A DNA stretch of 30,356 nucleotides, taken from NCBI GenBank assembly GCA_937927675.1, contig CALBSG010000062.1, positions 1 to 30,356 on the forward strand, in the 5' to 3' direction. This document shows positions 1 through 7,030 of the stretch, piece by piece. Numbering within the stretch: the stretch's first letter is position 1; the number at the start of each line of letters is the position of its first letter. The position numbers were made by a program, and so were the translations under genes. This DNA comes from an uncultured Paracoccaceae bacterium (GTDB lineage Bacteria > Pseudomonadota > Alphaproteobacteria > Rhodobacterales > Rhodobacteraceae). A model generated the notes under the pieces. It was not told the DNA's origin, made no database searches, and saw only the letters and a program-made list of their open reading frames with translations.

Positions 1-25
1 GTTCAGACGTGTGCTCTTCCGATCT
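1..25. other. Illumina TruSeq adapter remnant
   Basis: Bases 1-25 match the 3' end of the Illumina TruSeq read-2 (multiplexing) adapter and finish with its diagnostic GCTCTTCCGATCT. The CoaBC reading frame runs unbroken on the minus strand down to base 26 and has no relation to these bases. They are untrimmed library sequence at a contig end, not chromosomal DNA. Any ORF reaching into them is an artefact. Confidence 0.97.
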
Positions 26-954
26 ACCGTGGCCAGAATGTCGGGATTTTCGGCGAACTCCAACGCGGGGGCGCGGCCAGAGCCATCCTTTTTCATTTTC
101 TGCGAGCCTTGATTGGCGACACGCCAATCGGCCACCGCCGCCGCCATCACCGCCGCATCGGCAGGAAGTGCGGCCTCTACCGCGGCCAGCATCTGGCTAG
201 CGGTTTCCACCCGGATCACATCCACCCCCTCGGGCGGCGGCACCACGGCAGGGCCGGTCACAAAGGTCACGCGGGCGCCCAGATCGCGCAACGCCGCGGC
301 AATCGCCGTGCCTTGCGCCCCGGACGAGCGGTTGGCGATGTAGCGCACAGGATCAATCGGCTCATGCGTCGGGCCCGAGGTCACCAGCACATGCTTGCCC
401 TGCAAGGGGCCGCCGCCCAAAGCCGCCACAATCGCCGCAAAGATCGCTTCGGGTTCAGCCATACGGCCCGGCCCGAACTCGCCGCAGGCCATTTCGCCTG
501 CGTCGGGGCCGACAAAGCGCACGCCATCGGCCTTCAATTGCGTCAGATTGCGCTGGGTCGCCGGATGTTCCCACATCCGAACATTCATCGCAGGGGCCAT
601 CAGCACCGGGGTATCGGTGGCCAGCAAGAGCGTGGAGGCCAGATCCTCGGCCCGGCCGGTGGCAAGTTTCGCCATCAGATCCGCCGTCGCAGGCGCAACC
701 ACCACCAGATTCGCCACACGGGAAAGCTGGATATGGCCCATCTCAGCCTCATCCGTCAGGTCAAACAGCGCCTCATGCACTTTTTCCCCGGCCAGTGCAG
801 AAACAGAAAGCGGCGTGACAAATTCAGCCCCGGCCCGCGTCAGAACGGGGGTCACCGCCGCACCGGCGCCTTTCAAAAGGCGGATCAAGAGCAGCGATTT
901 ATAGGCCGCGATTCCGCCGCCGATCACCAGAAGTATACGTTTGCCGGCCAGCAT
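26..954 (-). CDS. coaBC: Phosphopantothenoylcysteine decarboxylase / phosphopantothenate-cysteine ligase (C-terminus cut by contig end)
   Basis: Bifunctional coenzyme A biosynthesis enzyme of the cytoplasm. It joins 4'-phosphopantothenate to cysteine (CoaB) and then decarboxylates the product (CoaC). About 309 codons are visible. The N-terminal flavoprotein CoaC domain begins MLAGKRILLVIGGGIAAYK and carries the family PAMNVRMWEHPAT active-site segment. The CoaB half begins near KHVLVTSGPTHEPIDPVRYI, followed by NRSSG. The frame breaks off in the family's NPDILATV motif at base 26 because the contig ends there; full-length CoaBC is about 400 residues. The ATG at 954 is preceded by GGAGG. It lies downstream of rpoH in the same direction with a 115-bp gap, so partial cotranscription is possible. 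Confidence 0.95.
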
Positions 955-979
955 GGGGGCCTCCGTTCAGGGTTGGCCC

Positions 980-1008
980 ACGTTAAGGGTCGGATGCGAT
1001 GAACTCAA
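980..1008 (-). promoter_or_regulatory. Weak candidate promoter for coaBC
   Basis: On the minus strand, TTGAGT (1003-1008) and TAACGT (980-985) are separated by 17 bases, about 25 bases upstream of the coaBC ATG. The -10 match is poor (3 of 6 consensus bases), so this is only a suggestion that coaBC has its own start site. Confidence 0.25.
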
Positions 1009-1048
1009 CCCAACACGCGGGCACAGCAAACGCAGACCCGGCCCTGAT

Positions 1049-1069
1049 CCTTGACGCCCAGCGCCAAGG
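1049..1069 (-). terminator. Hairpin directly after rpoH
   Basis: An 8-bp stem with one G-U pair and a 5-nt loop (CCTTGGCG / CGTCAAGG on the minus strand) begins immediately after the rpoH stop codon. No U-tract follows, so it may act as a leaky terminator or 3'-end stabiliser between rpoH and coaBC rather than as a classical intrinsic terminator. Confidence 0.4.
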
Positions 1070-1945
1070 CTAAAGAAAATCATGCACCCCGGCACTGTGG
1101 GTTTCGAGATGACGGCGCAGCTTGGCATAGGCGGCGGCTTCCAACTGGCGGATGCGTTCTTTTGACAGCCCCAGCTCGACGCCCAATTGTTCCAGCGTAC
1201 GCGGTTCATCGCGCAGCCGCCGTTCGGCGATGATGTGGCGCTCGCGCGGGTTCAAGGCCCCAAGGGCGCCCGCAAGCCAGCCACGCAGCCTGTCATGATC
1301 ATGGGCCAACTCCACCGCCTCGGCCGCCTGCGGTGTTTCATCTTCCAGAATGTCGATCCATTCGCGGCCGTCCTCGTCACTGGCCTGTGGCGCATTGAGC
1401 GAGGCATCCATGCCGGCCAGCCGCCCCTCCATCATCTGCACCTCGGCCAGTGTCACACCAACCTCTTGCGCCACCTTCTCGCGCAACTGATGCGGGTCCA
1501 GATGCACGCCGGCCGCTTCGGCCTCGCGCGCCAGTTTGGCCTGCACCCGCCGAAGATTGAAAAACAGCGCCTTCTGCCCGGCGGTCGAGCCTGTGCGCAC
1601 CAAGGACCAATTGCGCATCACATAATCCTGCACCGACGCCTTGATCCACCAAACCGCATAGGTCGAAAACCGCACCCCGCGGTCTGGGTCGAATTTTTCG
1701 GCGGCTTTCATCAGGCCAAGACTGGCCTCTTGAATAAGGTCATTCATCGGTGCGCCATAACGGCGAAACTTGGCCGCCATCGAAATCGCCAGCCGCATAT
1801 AGGCTGTCACCAATCTGTGCAGCGCAGCCGTGTCGCGATGATCGCGCCACGCGCGGGCCAAGGCCGCCTCTGTCTCGGCGTCCAAGAGTTCTGCTGCGCG
1901 TGCTTGGCGCGGCAGCGTTTGGTCGTTATATCCATCAAAGGCCAT
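1070..1945 (-). CDS. rpoH: RNA polymerase sigma-32 family factor, RpoHII type
   Basis: Alternative sigma factor that directs RNA polymerase to stress promoters. The 291-aa product has sigma region 2 (DLIQEASLGLMKAAEKFDP, then RFSTYAVWWIKASVQDYVMRNW, residues about 69-115), the RpoH-box-like segment QKALFFNLRRVQ (about 124-135), and a region 4 helix-turn-helix (TLEQLGVELGLSKERIRQLE) near the C-terminus. The ATG at 1945 is chosen over the upstream one at 1963 because AGGGGGAG lies about 6 bases before it. Rhodobacteraceae usually carry RpoHI and RpoHII. The box sequence and the sigma-E-like promoter upstream favour RpoHII, which in Rhodobacter sphaeroides serves the singlet-oxygen response under RpoE-ChrR. 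Sigma-32 family membership is certain; the HII assignment is an inference. Confidence 0.92.
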   Translation of the reverse strand: MAFDGYNDQTLPRQARAAELLDAETEAALARAWRDHRDTAALHRLVTAYMRLAISMAAKFRRYGAPMNDLIQEASLGLMKAAEKFDPDRGVRFSTYAVWWIKASVQDYVMRNWSLVRTGSTAGQKALFFNLRRVQAKLAREAEAAGVHLDPHQLREKVAQEVGVTLAEVQMMEGRLAGMDASLNAPQASDEDGREWIDILEDETPQAAEAVELAHDHDRLRGWLAGALGALNPRERHIIAERRLRDEPRTLEQLGVELGLSKERIRQLEAAAYAKLRRHLETHSAGVHDFL

Positions 1946-1980
1946 GACCGCTCCCCCTTGCATGCCAGACTTTCCCTGAT

Positions 1981-2008
1981 TTTACGGACCAATCGCGTGA
2001 CCGGATCA
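1981..2008 (-). promoter_or_regulatory. Candidate RpoE (sigma-E) promoter of rpoH
   Basis: On the minus strand, TGATCC (2003-2008) and CGTAAA (1981-1986) are separated by 16 bases. This resembles the Rhodobacter RpoE promoter pattern (TGATCC, about 16 bases, then a GTA-containing -10). It would give a leader of about 30 nt before the rpoH ATG. The GTG start of divergent cobU (1997) lies between the two boxes. Confidence 0.6.
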
Positions 2009-2539
2009 CCTCAAGGCTTCCCGAAACTTTCGCTGATCCTGGGCGGCGCACGCTCGGGCAAATCGCGGCTGGCCGAACGGCTGGCGCATGCGGCGGGCCT
2101 GCCCCGACAGTATATCGCAACGGCGGAAATTTGGGATGAAGAAATGCGGGCGCGCATCGACCAGCATGTTGCGGACCGCGGCGATGGATGGGTGACGCAC
2201 GAAGCCCCGCGCGATGTGGCCGCCGCCTTGGGCCGTGCATCGGGGGTCGTGTTGATTGATTGCGCGACATTGTGGCTCACCAATGTGATGCTGGCAGGTG
2301 GAGATATTCGAACCGAAACCGAGGCGCTGATCACCGCGATTGCCGCCTACCCCGATCCGGTCATTGTGGTGTCCAACGAAGTTGGCTGGGGAATAGTTCC
2401 CGACAATCGCCTGTCGCGTGATTTTCGCGATGAGCAGGGGCGGCTGAACCAGCGGTTGGCCGAGGCGGCCGATCTGGTGGCGGGTGTCATGGCCGGCTTG
2501 CCCATGGTGCTGAAGGGTCAGCTTCCGGTGCTGGCATGA
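1997..2539 (+). CDS. cobU: Adenosylcobinamide kinase / adenosylcobinamide-phosphate guanylyltransferase
   Basis: Cobalamin nucleotide-loop assembly enzyme (CobU/CobP). It phosphorylates adenosylcobinamide and transfers GMP from GTP to give adenosyl-GDP-cobinamide. The 180-aa product has the P-loop GGARSGKS at residues 16-23, the family segment YIATAEIWDEEM with nearby RIDQH and HRDGW-like (DRGDGWVTHEAP) motifs, and VVSNEVGWGIVP with RLSRDFRDEQGRLNQ near the C-terminus. No ATG precedes the P-loop in frame, so the GTG at 1997 with a weak ACGGA about 8 bases upstream is the best start. The stop overlaps the next gene's ATG (ATGA), which indicates translational coupling to a phosphatase that probably acts in the same pathway. 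Confidence 0.93.
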   Translation: MTGSPQGFPKLSLILGGARSGKSRLAERLAHAAGLPRQYIATAEIWDEEMRARIDQHVADRGDGWVTHEAPRDVAAALGRASGVVLIDCATLWLTNVMLAGGDIRTETEALITAIAAYPDPVIVVSNEVGWGIVPDNRLSRDFRDEQGRLNQRLAEAADLVAGVMAGLPMVLKGQLPVLA

Positions 2540-3111
2540 CGCAAAACACGCAAAGCCGGGTCTGGCTGGTGCGCCACGGGCCGACGCATGCCAAGGCCAT
2601 GGTTGGCTGGACGGACTTGCCCGCTGACCTGTCGGACCTTGCGGCACTGACACGATTGAACGCGCATCTGCCCGACGCCCCCGTGATTTCGTCGGATCTC
2701 AGCCGTGCGATCACGACGGCGGACGCGCTTTCGCCGCGCCTGCGCCTGCCACATGATCCCGATTGGCGTGAGTTGCATTTCGGCGATTGGGAGATGCGCA
2801 GCTATACCGAAGTTGAGGCGGAAACCCCCGACCAGATCCGCGCCTTTTGGGAAACACCCGGCACGGTCAGCGCGCCAAACGGCGAAAGCTGGGACGCGGT
2901 GACCACCCGTATCGACCGCGCACTGGCGCGATTGAAGCACCTGCCCGAAGTGATCGTGGTGGCGCATTTCGGTGCCATCATTGCGGCCATCCAACGCGCC
3001 GGAGGGCTGACCGCGCTGGAGGCGTTTTCGCACAAGATCGACAACCTCTCGGTGACGTGCCTTGAGTTTGGGCCTGCGCCAAAGGTCGTTTCCATCAATC
3101 ACATTCCGTGA
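2536..3111 (+). CDS. Histidine phosphatase family protein, CobC-like
   Basis: Phosphoglycerate-mutase-like phosphatase of 191 aa. It has the catalytic RHG at residues 13-15 (VRHGPTHAKA), a conserved acidic motif (WRELHFGDWE), and the second active-site histidine in VVAHFGAII. It overlaps the cobU stop codon by four bases. That coupling suggests alpha-ribazole-5'-phosphate phosphatase (CobC), which supplies the lower ligand for cobalamin. The family is promiscuous, so fructose-2,6-bisphosphatase-like or other small phosphomonoesterase activity cannot be excluded from sequence alone. The superfamily is certain; the substrate is inferred from context. Confidence 0.85.
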   Translation: MTQNTQSRVWLVRHGPTHAKAMVGWTDLPADLSDLAALTRLNAHLPDAPVISSDLSRAITTADALSPRLRLPHDPDWRELHFGDWEMRSYTEVEAETPDQIRAFWETPGTVSAPNGESWDAVTTRIDRALARLKHLPEVIVVAHFGAIIAAIQRAGGLTALEAFSHKIDNLSVTCLEFGPAPKVVSINHIP

Positions 3112-3182
3112 TGGTCGCCCCCACAAATCGGAACTTTCCTTGATGTATCTGACATGCTTCTTTGGCCCAAAGGAGATGCCCT

Positions 3183-4046
3183 ATGACTTATGACCTTGTG
3201 ATCGGTGACCGCGCTTATTCTTCGTGGTCGTTGCGCGGCTGGCTGATGTTTGATGCCTTCAACATCCCGGTCAAATTGCACCATGCCCGGCTCTACACTG
3301 ATGAATTGCCGAACCTTCTCAAGGCGTTTCATCCGGGCAAAACCGCACCCACCATGCGCACGCCCGATGGCGTGGTGGTGCCGGAAACCATCGCGATTGC
3401 CGAAGAACTCGCCAGCCGCCACCCAGAGGCCGGGCTGTGGCCGACCGCGCCCAAGGCCCGCGCTGTCGCCCGCGTTCTGGCCGCAGAAATGCATGCGGGC
3501 TTCACAGCGCTGCGCAGTCACTGCCCGATGAATCTGCGCGTCAGCTACACCGATTGTCAGCCAACCGCGGACGTTCTGGCCGATCTGAAGCGGCTGGAGG
3601 TCATCTGGGATTGGGCGCGCGATCAAACGGGCGCTGCGGTTTGGCTGGCGGGCGACTATTCTGTGGCGGATGTATTCTTTGCGCCGGTCGCAGCCCGCAT
3701 CGCCACCTACAACCTGCCGGTGTCAGATCGCGCGATGGCCTATGTGAAGGCGCATCTGGCGCATCCATCCTTTCGGCGTTGGCGCGCGATGGGCATGGTC
3801 GATGGGGCAGATCAGGATTTCTACCGTCGCCCCTACCCACGCCGCCCATGGCCCGGCCCAGTACCGCTGCACGCCCGCGCGGTCGAGGGGACAGAGGCCG
3901 AAAACGCCGCATGCCCCTATTCCGGGGGCCCTGTCACCCATGTGCTGGACTTGCAGGGCCGCCGCTTTGGGTTCTGCAACGCCTTTTGCCGTGACAAAAC
4001 CGTCGCCGACCCCGAAGCCTGGCCCAAATTCATGGCGCTGCTCTAA
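3183..4046 (+). CDS. Glutathione S-transferase family protein with C-terminal YHS/TRASH-like tail
   Basis: Cytosolic GST of 287 aa. The N-terminal thioredoxin fold carries AYSSWSLRGWLMFDAF near residue 10 (a likely glutathione-activating Ser in the SSWSLR segment) and the cis-Pro/GSH-binding region GKTAPTMRTPDGVVVPETIAI. The all-helical GST-C domain covers about residues 90-215. Beyond the normal GST end, residues about 240-287 hold CPYSGGPVTHVLDLQGRRF followed by FCNAFCRDKTVADPEAW, a Cys pattern that resembles YHS/TRASH metal-binding domains. The ATG at 3183 is preceded by AAAGGAG with 7-base spacing, which rules out the in-frame TTG at 3162. The substrate is unknown; detoxification or metal-linked redox roles are both possible. 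Confidence 0.85.
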   Translation: MTYDLVIGDRAYSSWSLRGWLMFDAFNIPVKLHHARLYTDELPNLLKAFHPGKTAPTMRTPDGVVVPETIAIAEELASRHPEAGLWPTAPKARAVARVLAAEMHAGFTALRSHCPMNLRVSYTDCQPTADVLADLKRLEVIWDWARDQTGAAVWLAGDYSVADVFFAPVAARIATYNLPVSDRAMAYVKAHLAHPSFRRWRAMGMVDGADQDFYRRPYPRRPWPGPVPLHARAVEGTEAENAACPYSGGPVTHVLDLQGRRFGFCNAFCRDKTVADPEAWPKFMALL

Positions 4047-4052
4047 GGGCGC

Positions 4053-4091
4053 GTTAACCCTTTGCTAACCCTGATCGCCTATCCGTTAACC
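4053..4091 (+). promoter_or_regulatory. CtrA-box-like site and half-site upstream of comM
   Basis: The short gap before comM contains TTAA-N7-CTAAC (4054-4069), one mismatch from the alphaproteobacterial CtrA box TTAA-N7-TTAAC. A separate GTTAACC half-site-like copy lies at 4085-4091, 17 bases before the comM ATG. Three (G)YTAACC copies in under 40 bases of otherwise GC-rich sequence stand out. Confidence 0.5.
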
Positions 4092-4108
4092 TATTGAACG
4101 GAGGCATT

Positions 4109-5623
4109 ATGGTTGCGCGGGCCTTTACGGTGGCATTCGAAGGCGTCGAGGCGCGGCTGGTCGAAGTGCAATGCGCGCTGTCGCCCGGCCTGCCCTCGTT
4201 CTCCTTGGTTGGCTTGCCTGACAAGGCGGTAAGCGAGGCGAAAGAGCGGGTGCGGGCGGCCATGAATGCGCTGTCGATCGCGCTGCCGTCGAAGCGGATC
4301 ACGGTAAACCTGTCGCCCGCGGATCTGCCCAAAGAGGGCAGCCATTTCGATCTGCCGATTGCGCTCGCGCTCTTGGCCGCGCTCGACATCATCCCCAAGG
4401 ACGAGGTGGAAGGCACGATTGCCTTAGGGGAGTTGTCGCTCGATGGCAGGTTGATCCCGGTGATCGGCGCCCTTCCGGCAGCCATGTGTGCCGCCGAAGA
4501 GGGCAAGACCCTGCTCTGTCCGCGCGCCTGCGGGGCCGAAGCGGCATGGGTCGGCGCGGCCGAGGTTCTCGGGGCGGCCAGTCTGCTGGATGTCGTGCGC
4601 CACTACACCAATCAAATGCCACTCTCCCCAGCCGAAGCGGGCGAGGTGACGCGCTCCGCGGGCGGGCGCGACCTGCGCGACGTCAAGGGACAAGAACGCG
4701 CCAAACGCGCGCTGGAGATTGCGGCGGCGGGGCGGCACCACCTGATGATGATCGGCACGCCGGGGTCTGGAAAATCAATGCTTGCGGCGCGGTTGCCCAG
4801 CATCCTGCCCCCGCTTTCCGCCGTTGAGGCGCTGGAAACCTCGATGATCCATTCGCTGGCCGGACTGCTCAGCGAAGGCGGCATCTCCCGCGACCGCCCC
4901 TTTCGCGAACCTCATCACACGGCCTCGATGGCGGCGATCGTCGGGGGGGGAAAGGGTGCGAAACCGGGCGAGATATCCTTGGCGCATAATGGCGTCTTGT
5001 TCATGGATGAGTTCCCCGAATTTCCGCGTGCGGTGCTGGAAACCCTGCGCCAGCCGATCGAAACCGGCGATGTGGTCGTCGCGCGGGCCAATGCCCATGT
5101 GCGTTATCCGGCGCGGTTTCTTTTGGTTGCCGCCGCCAACCCCTGCAAATGCGGCTACATGACCGATCCCGCCCGCGCCTGCGCCCGGGTGCCAGCCTGC
5201 GGCGAAGACTATCTTGGCCGGATTTCTGGCCCCTTGATGGACCGCTTTGATCTGCGTGTCGAAGTGCCGCCGGTGGCCTATAGTGACCTTGACCTGCCCC
5301 CTTCGGGCGACACATCCGCCACAGTGGCGGCGCGCGTCGCGACGGCCCGCGCGGTACAGACCACACGATTTGAGGGGCATGCCAGCGCGCGGGTCAATGC
5401 CGATCTGGAAGGCCCGATGCTGGAAGAAACCGCCGCCCCCGACGCCGAAGGCAAGGCCCTGCTGGCGCGGGTGGCAGAACGCTTTGGTCTTTCCGCGCGC
5501 GGCTATCACCGCGTGCTGCGGGTGGCCCGAACCATCGCCGATCTGGACGGCAGCCCCGAGGTGCGCATGCCGCACGTGGCCGAAGCCGTCAGCTTCCGAC
5601 TGACCATCGCCACCAAGGGCTAG
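4109..5623 (+). CDS. comM: YifB/ComM family Mg-chelatase-like AAA+ ATPase
   Basis: Hexameric helicase-like AAA+ protein. In other bacteria ComM drives branch migration of incoming DNA during recombination after uptake, and in Rhodobacter capsulatus comM is required to receive DNA from the gene transfer agent. The 504-aa product has the N-terminal ChlI-like domain (SFSLVGLPDKAVSEAKERV), Walker A GTPGSGKS (216-223), Walker B VLFMDEFPEF (about 296-305), the Cys motif NPCKCG with two more Cys (346, 348, 358, 364), and sensor/arginine segments around SGPLMDRFDLRVEVP. The ATG at 4109 is used because GGAGG lies 4 bases before it; the in-frame TTG at 4094 lies upstream of that RBS. A run of eight G (4943-4950) lies within the gene. 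Confidence 0.93.
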   Translation: MVARAFTVAFEGVEARLVEVQCALSPGLPSFSLVGLPDKAVSEAKERVRAAMNALSIALPSKRITVNLSPADLPKEGSHFDLPIALALLAALDIIPKDEVEGTIALGELSLDGRLIPVIGALPAAMCAAEEGKTLLCPRACGAEAAWVGAAEVLGAASLLDVVRHYTNQMPLSPAEAGEVTRSAGGRDLRDVKGQERAKRALEIAAAGRHHLMMIGTPGSGKSMLAARLPSILPPLSAVEALETSMIHSLAGLLSEGGISRDRPFREPHHTASMAAIVGGGKGAKPGEISLAHNGVLFMDEFPEFPRAVLETLRQPIETGDVVVARANAHVRYPARFLLVAAANPCKCGYMTDPARACARVPACGEDYLGRISGPLMDRFDLRVEVPPVAYSDLDLPPSGDTSATVAARVATARAVQTTRFEGHASARVNADLEGPMLEETAAPDAEGKALLARVAERFGLSARGYHRVLRVARTIADLDGSPEVRMPHVAEAVSFRLTIATKG

Positions 5624-5627
5624 ACGC

Positions 5628-5666
5628 CCTCGGGGCGCCACGACGAGAAGCCAAAGGCGCCCGAGG
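5628..5666. terminator. Shared hairpin between convergent comM and gshB
   Basis: CCTCGGGGCGCC (5628-5639) pairs with GGCGCCCGAGG (5656-5666), giving 11 pairs with one bulged base and a 16-nt loop. It sits exactly between the two convergent stop codons (5623 and 5672). Neither side has a U-tract, so it is probably a bidirectional end-forming or RNA-protecting hairpin. Confidence 0.6.
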
Positions 5667-5671
5667 AGAGA

Positions 5672-6616
5672 TCAAAGTCCGCGTTTGGCCTCAATCACTT
5701 GCCAGATACGTTCGGCAGTGTTGGTGCCGTCAAAGCGTTCCAATTCCTGAATTCCGGTCGGCGAGGTGACGTTGATCTCGGTGAGCCAATCGCCGATCAC
5801 GTCAATGCCCACAAATACCTGACCCTTTTCTCGCAAAACCGGCCCGATCCGCGCACAAATCTCCAGATCACGCGGCGTCAGGCCAACCTTCTCGGGCCGT
5901 CCGCCTGCATGCATGTTCGACCGCGTCTCGCCCGCCTGCGGCACCCGGTTGATGGCGCCCACCGGCTCCCCATCGACCAAGATCACCCGCTTGTCCCCCT
6001 TCGACACATCCGGCAGGAATTTTTGCACGATCAAGGGCTCGCGGCTCATGCCGGTGAACAATTCATGCAGCGAAGCGAGATTGCGGTCATTCGGATCCAG
6101 ACGGAAAACGCCCGCCCCGCCATTGCCGTACAGCGGCTTCAGGATGATGTCGCCGTGCCGCGCCTTGAAGGCACGGATCGTCGCCAGATCACGGGCAATC
6201 GCGGTCGGCGGCGTCAAATCAGGGAAACGCAGAACCAAAAGCTTTTCCGGGCTGTTGCGCACCCAGAAGGGGTCATTCACCACCAACGTCTTGGGGTGGA
6301 TCATCTCCAGAAGATGCGTGGTCGTGATGTAGCCCATGTCAAAAGGCGGGTCCTGCCGCAGCCAGACCACATCAAACTCGCCCAGATCCACCTCTGTTTC
6401 CGGCCCATAGCTGACATGATTGCCAACCTCGCGCCGCAGTTCGATCGGGAAGCCCCGCGCCATGACACGGCCCTCGACGAAGGCCAATTTATCCGGCGTG
6501 TAGAAGAACAGCGAATGGCCTCGCGCCTGCGCCTCCAGCCCGATCCGAAATGTCGAATCGCCGTTGATATTGACCGTCCCGATCGGGTCCATCTGCAAGG
6601 CAACTTTCAGGCCCAT
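5672..6616 (-). CDS. gshB: Glutathione synthase
   Basis: ATP-dependent ligase that adds glycine to gamma-glutamylcysteine to make glutathione. The 314 residues match the family length (about 316 in E. coli). The N-terminus MGLKVALQMDPIGTVNINGDS is typical. The ATP-grasp core is visible as DIILKPLYGNGGAGVFRL, then GDKRVILVDGEPVGAINRVP, and the metal-binding end VGIDVIGDWLTEINVTSPTG. The ATG at 6616 follows CAGGAG at good spacing. It is the last gene of an rsmI-yraN-gshB run with a 60-bp gap from yraN. Its location close to a stress sigma factor and a GST gene is suggestive for redox defence, although they are separate transcripts. Confidence 0.97.
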   Translation of the reverse strand: MGLKVALQMDPIGTVNINGDSTFRIGLEAQARGHSLFFYTPDKLAFVEGRVMARGFPIELRREVGNHVSYGPETEVDLGEFDVVWLRQDPPFDMGYITTTHLLEMIHPKTLVVNDPFWVRNSPEKLLVLRFPDLTPPTAIARDLATIRAFKARHGDIILKPLYGNGGAGVFRLDPNDRNLASLHELFTGMSREPLIVQKFLPDVSKGDKRVILVDGEPVGAINRVPQAGETRSNMHAGGRPEKVGLTPRDLEICARIGPVLREKGQVFVGIDVIGDWLTEINVTSPTGIQELERFDGTNTAERIWQVIEAKRGL

Positions 6617-6676
6617 GGCGCGCTCCTGTCTTGATCGCGCTCTTTGTGGCCCAGGACTGCGCCAGTTGCAAACCCC

Positions 6677-7030
6677 TCAGGCCGCAAAGGCGTTTTCTAG
6701 AATTTCAACGCGCCCGTCCCCATCGACCAAGGCAACATCAAATCGAACCGGGGTAAGCTGCCCCGCGGGTTCACCGCCAATGAATTCCGATGCTGCCCCA
6801 TAAATCCGTGCCATCTGGCGTGGGGTCAGATGTTCGGCCGCCATGGCATGGGTCTTGCTTTGCTTCACTTCAATAAAAATGACCTCGGCCCCATCGCGGG
6901 CCACCAGATCGATTTCCCCCGCCGATCCGCGCCAGCGCCGTGCGCAGACGTGTCGGCCCGCGCGCTCATAGACCTGTTCAACCAGATGTTCTGCCGCCAG
7001 ACCGGCGTGATAGGACCTTGATCCGCTCAT
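6677..7030 (-). CDS. yraN: YraN family (UPF0102) endonuclease-like protein
   Basis: Small 117-aa protein with the UPF0102 signature: GEIDLVARDG, then VIFIEVKQSKTHAM. The E-x-D and E-V-K residues form a predicted Holliday-junction-resolvase-like (PD-(D/E)XK) active site. The biochemical role is not settled. The ATG at 7030 overlaps the rsmI stop codon (ATGA), so translation is coupled. The rsmI/yraN pairing beside an LpoA-type lipoprotein gene mirrors the E. coli yraL-yraM-yraN locus. Confidence 0.92.
   Translation of the reverse strand: MSGSRSYHAGLAAEHLVEQVYERAGRHVCARRWRGSAGEIDLVARDGAEVIFIEVKQSKTHAMAAEHLTPRQMARIYGAASEFIGGEPAGQLTPVRFDVALVDGDGRVEILENAFAA

Noticed and set aside
9..200. 63-aa ORF starting in the adapter
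   Set aside because: It begins in library adapter sequence and is antisense to coaBC.
109..1002. 297-aa plus-strand ORF
   Set aside because: Antisense shadow of coaBC, rich in His/Arg/Gly with no family features, as expected from GC-rich antisense frames.
1187..1996. Upstream extension of the cobU frame to 450 aa
   Set aside because: This part is antisense to rpoH and lacks CobU similarity; the CobU homology begins just before the P-loop.
4943..4950. G8 run in comM (also G8 at 16581-16588 in usp and C8 at 18463-18470 in tsaB) as phase-variation tracts
   Set aside because: All three frames are intact, and runs of this length are expected by chance in DNA of this GC content; no other sign of contingency loci.
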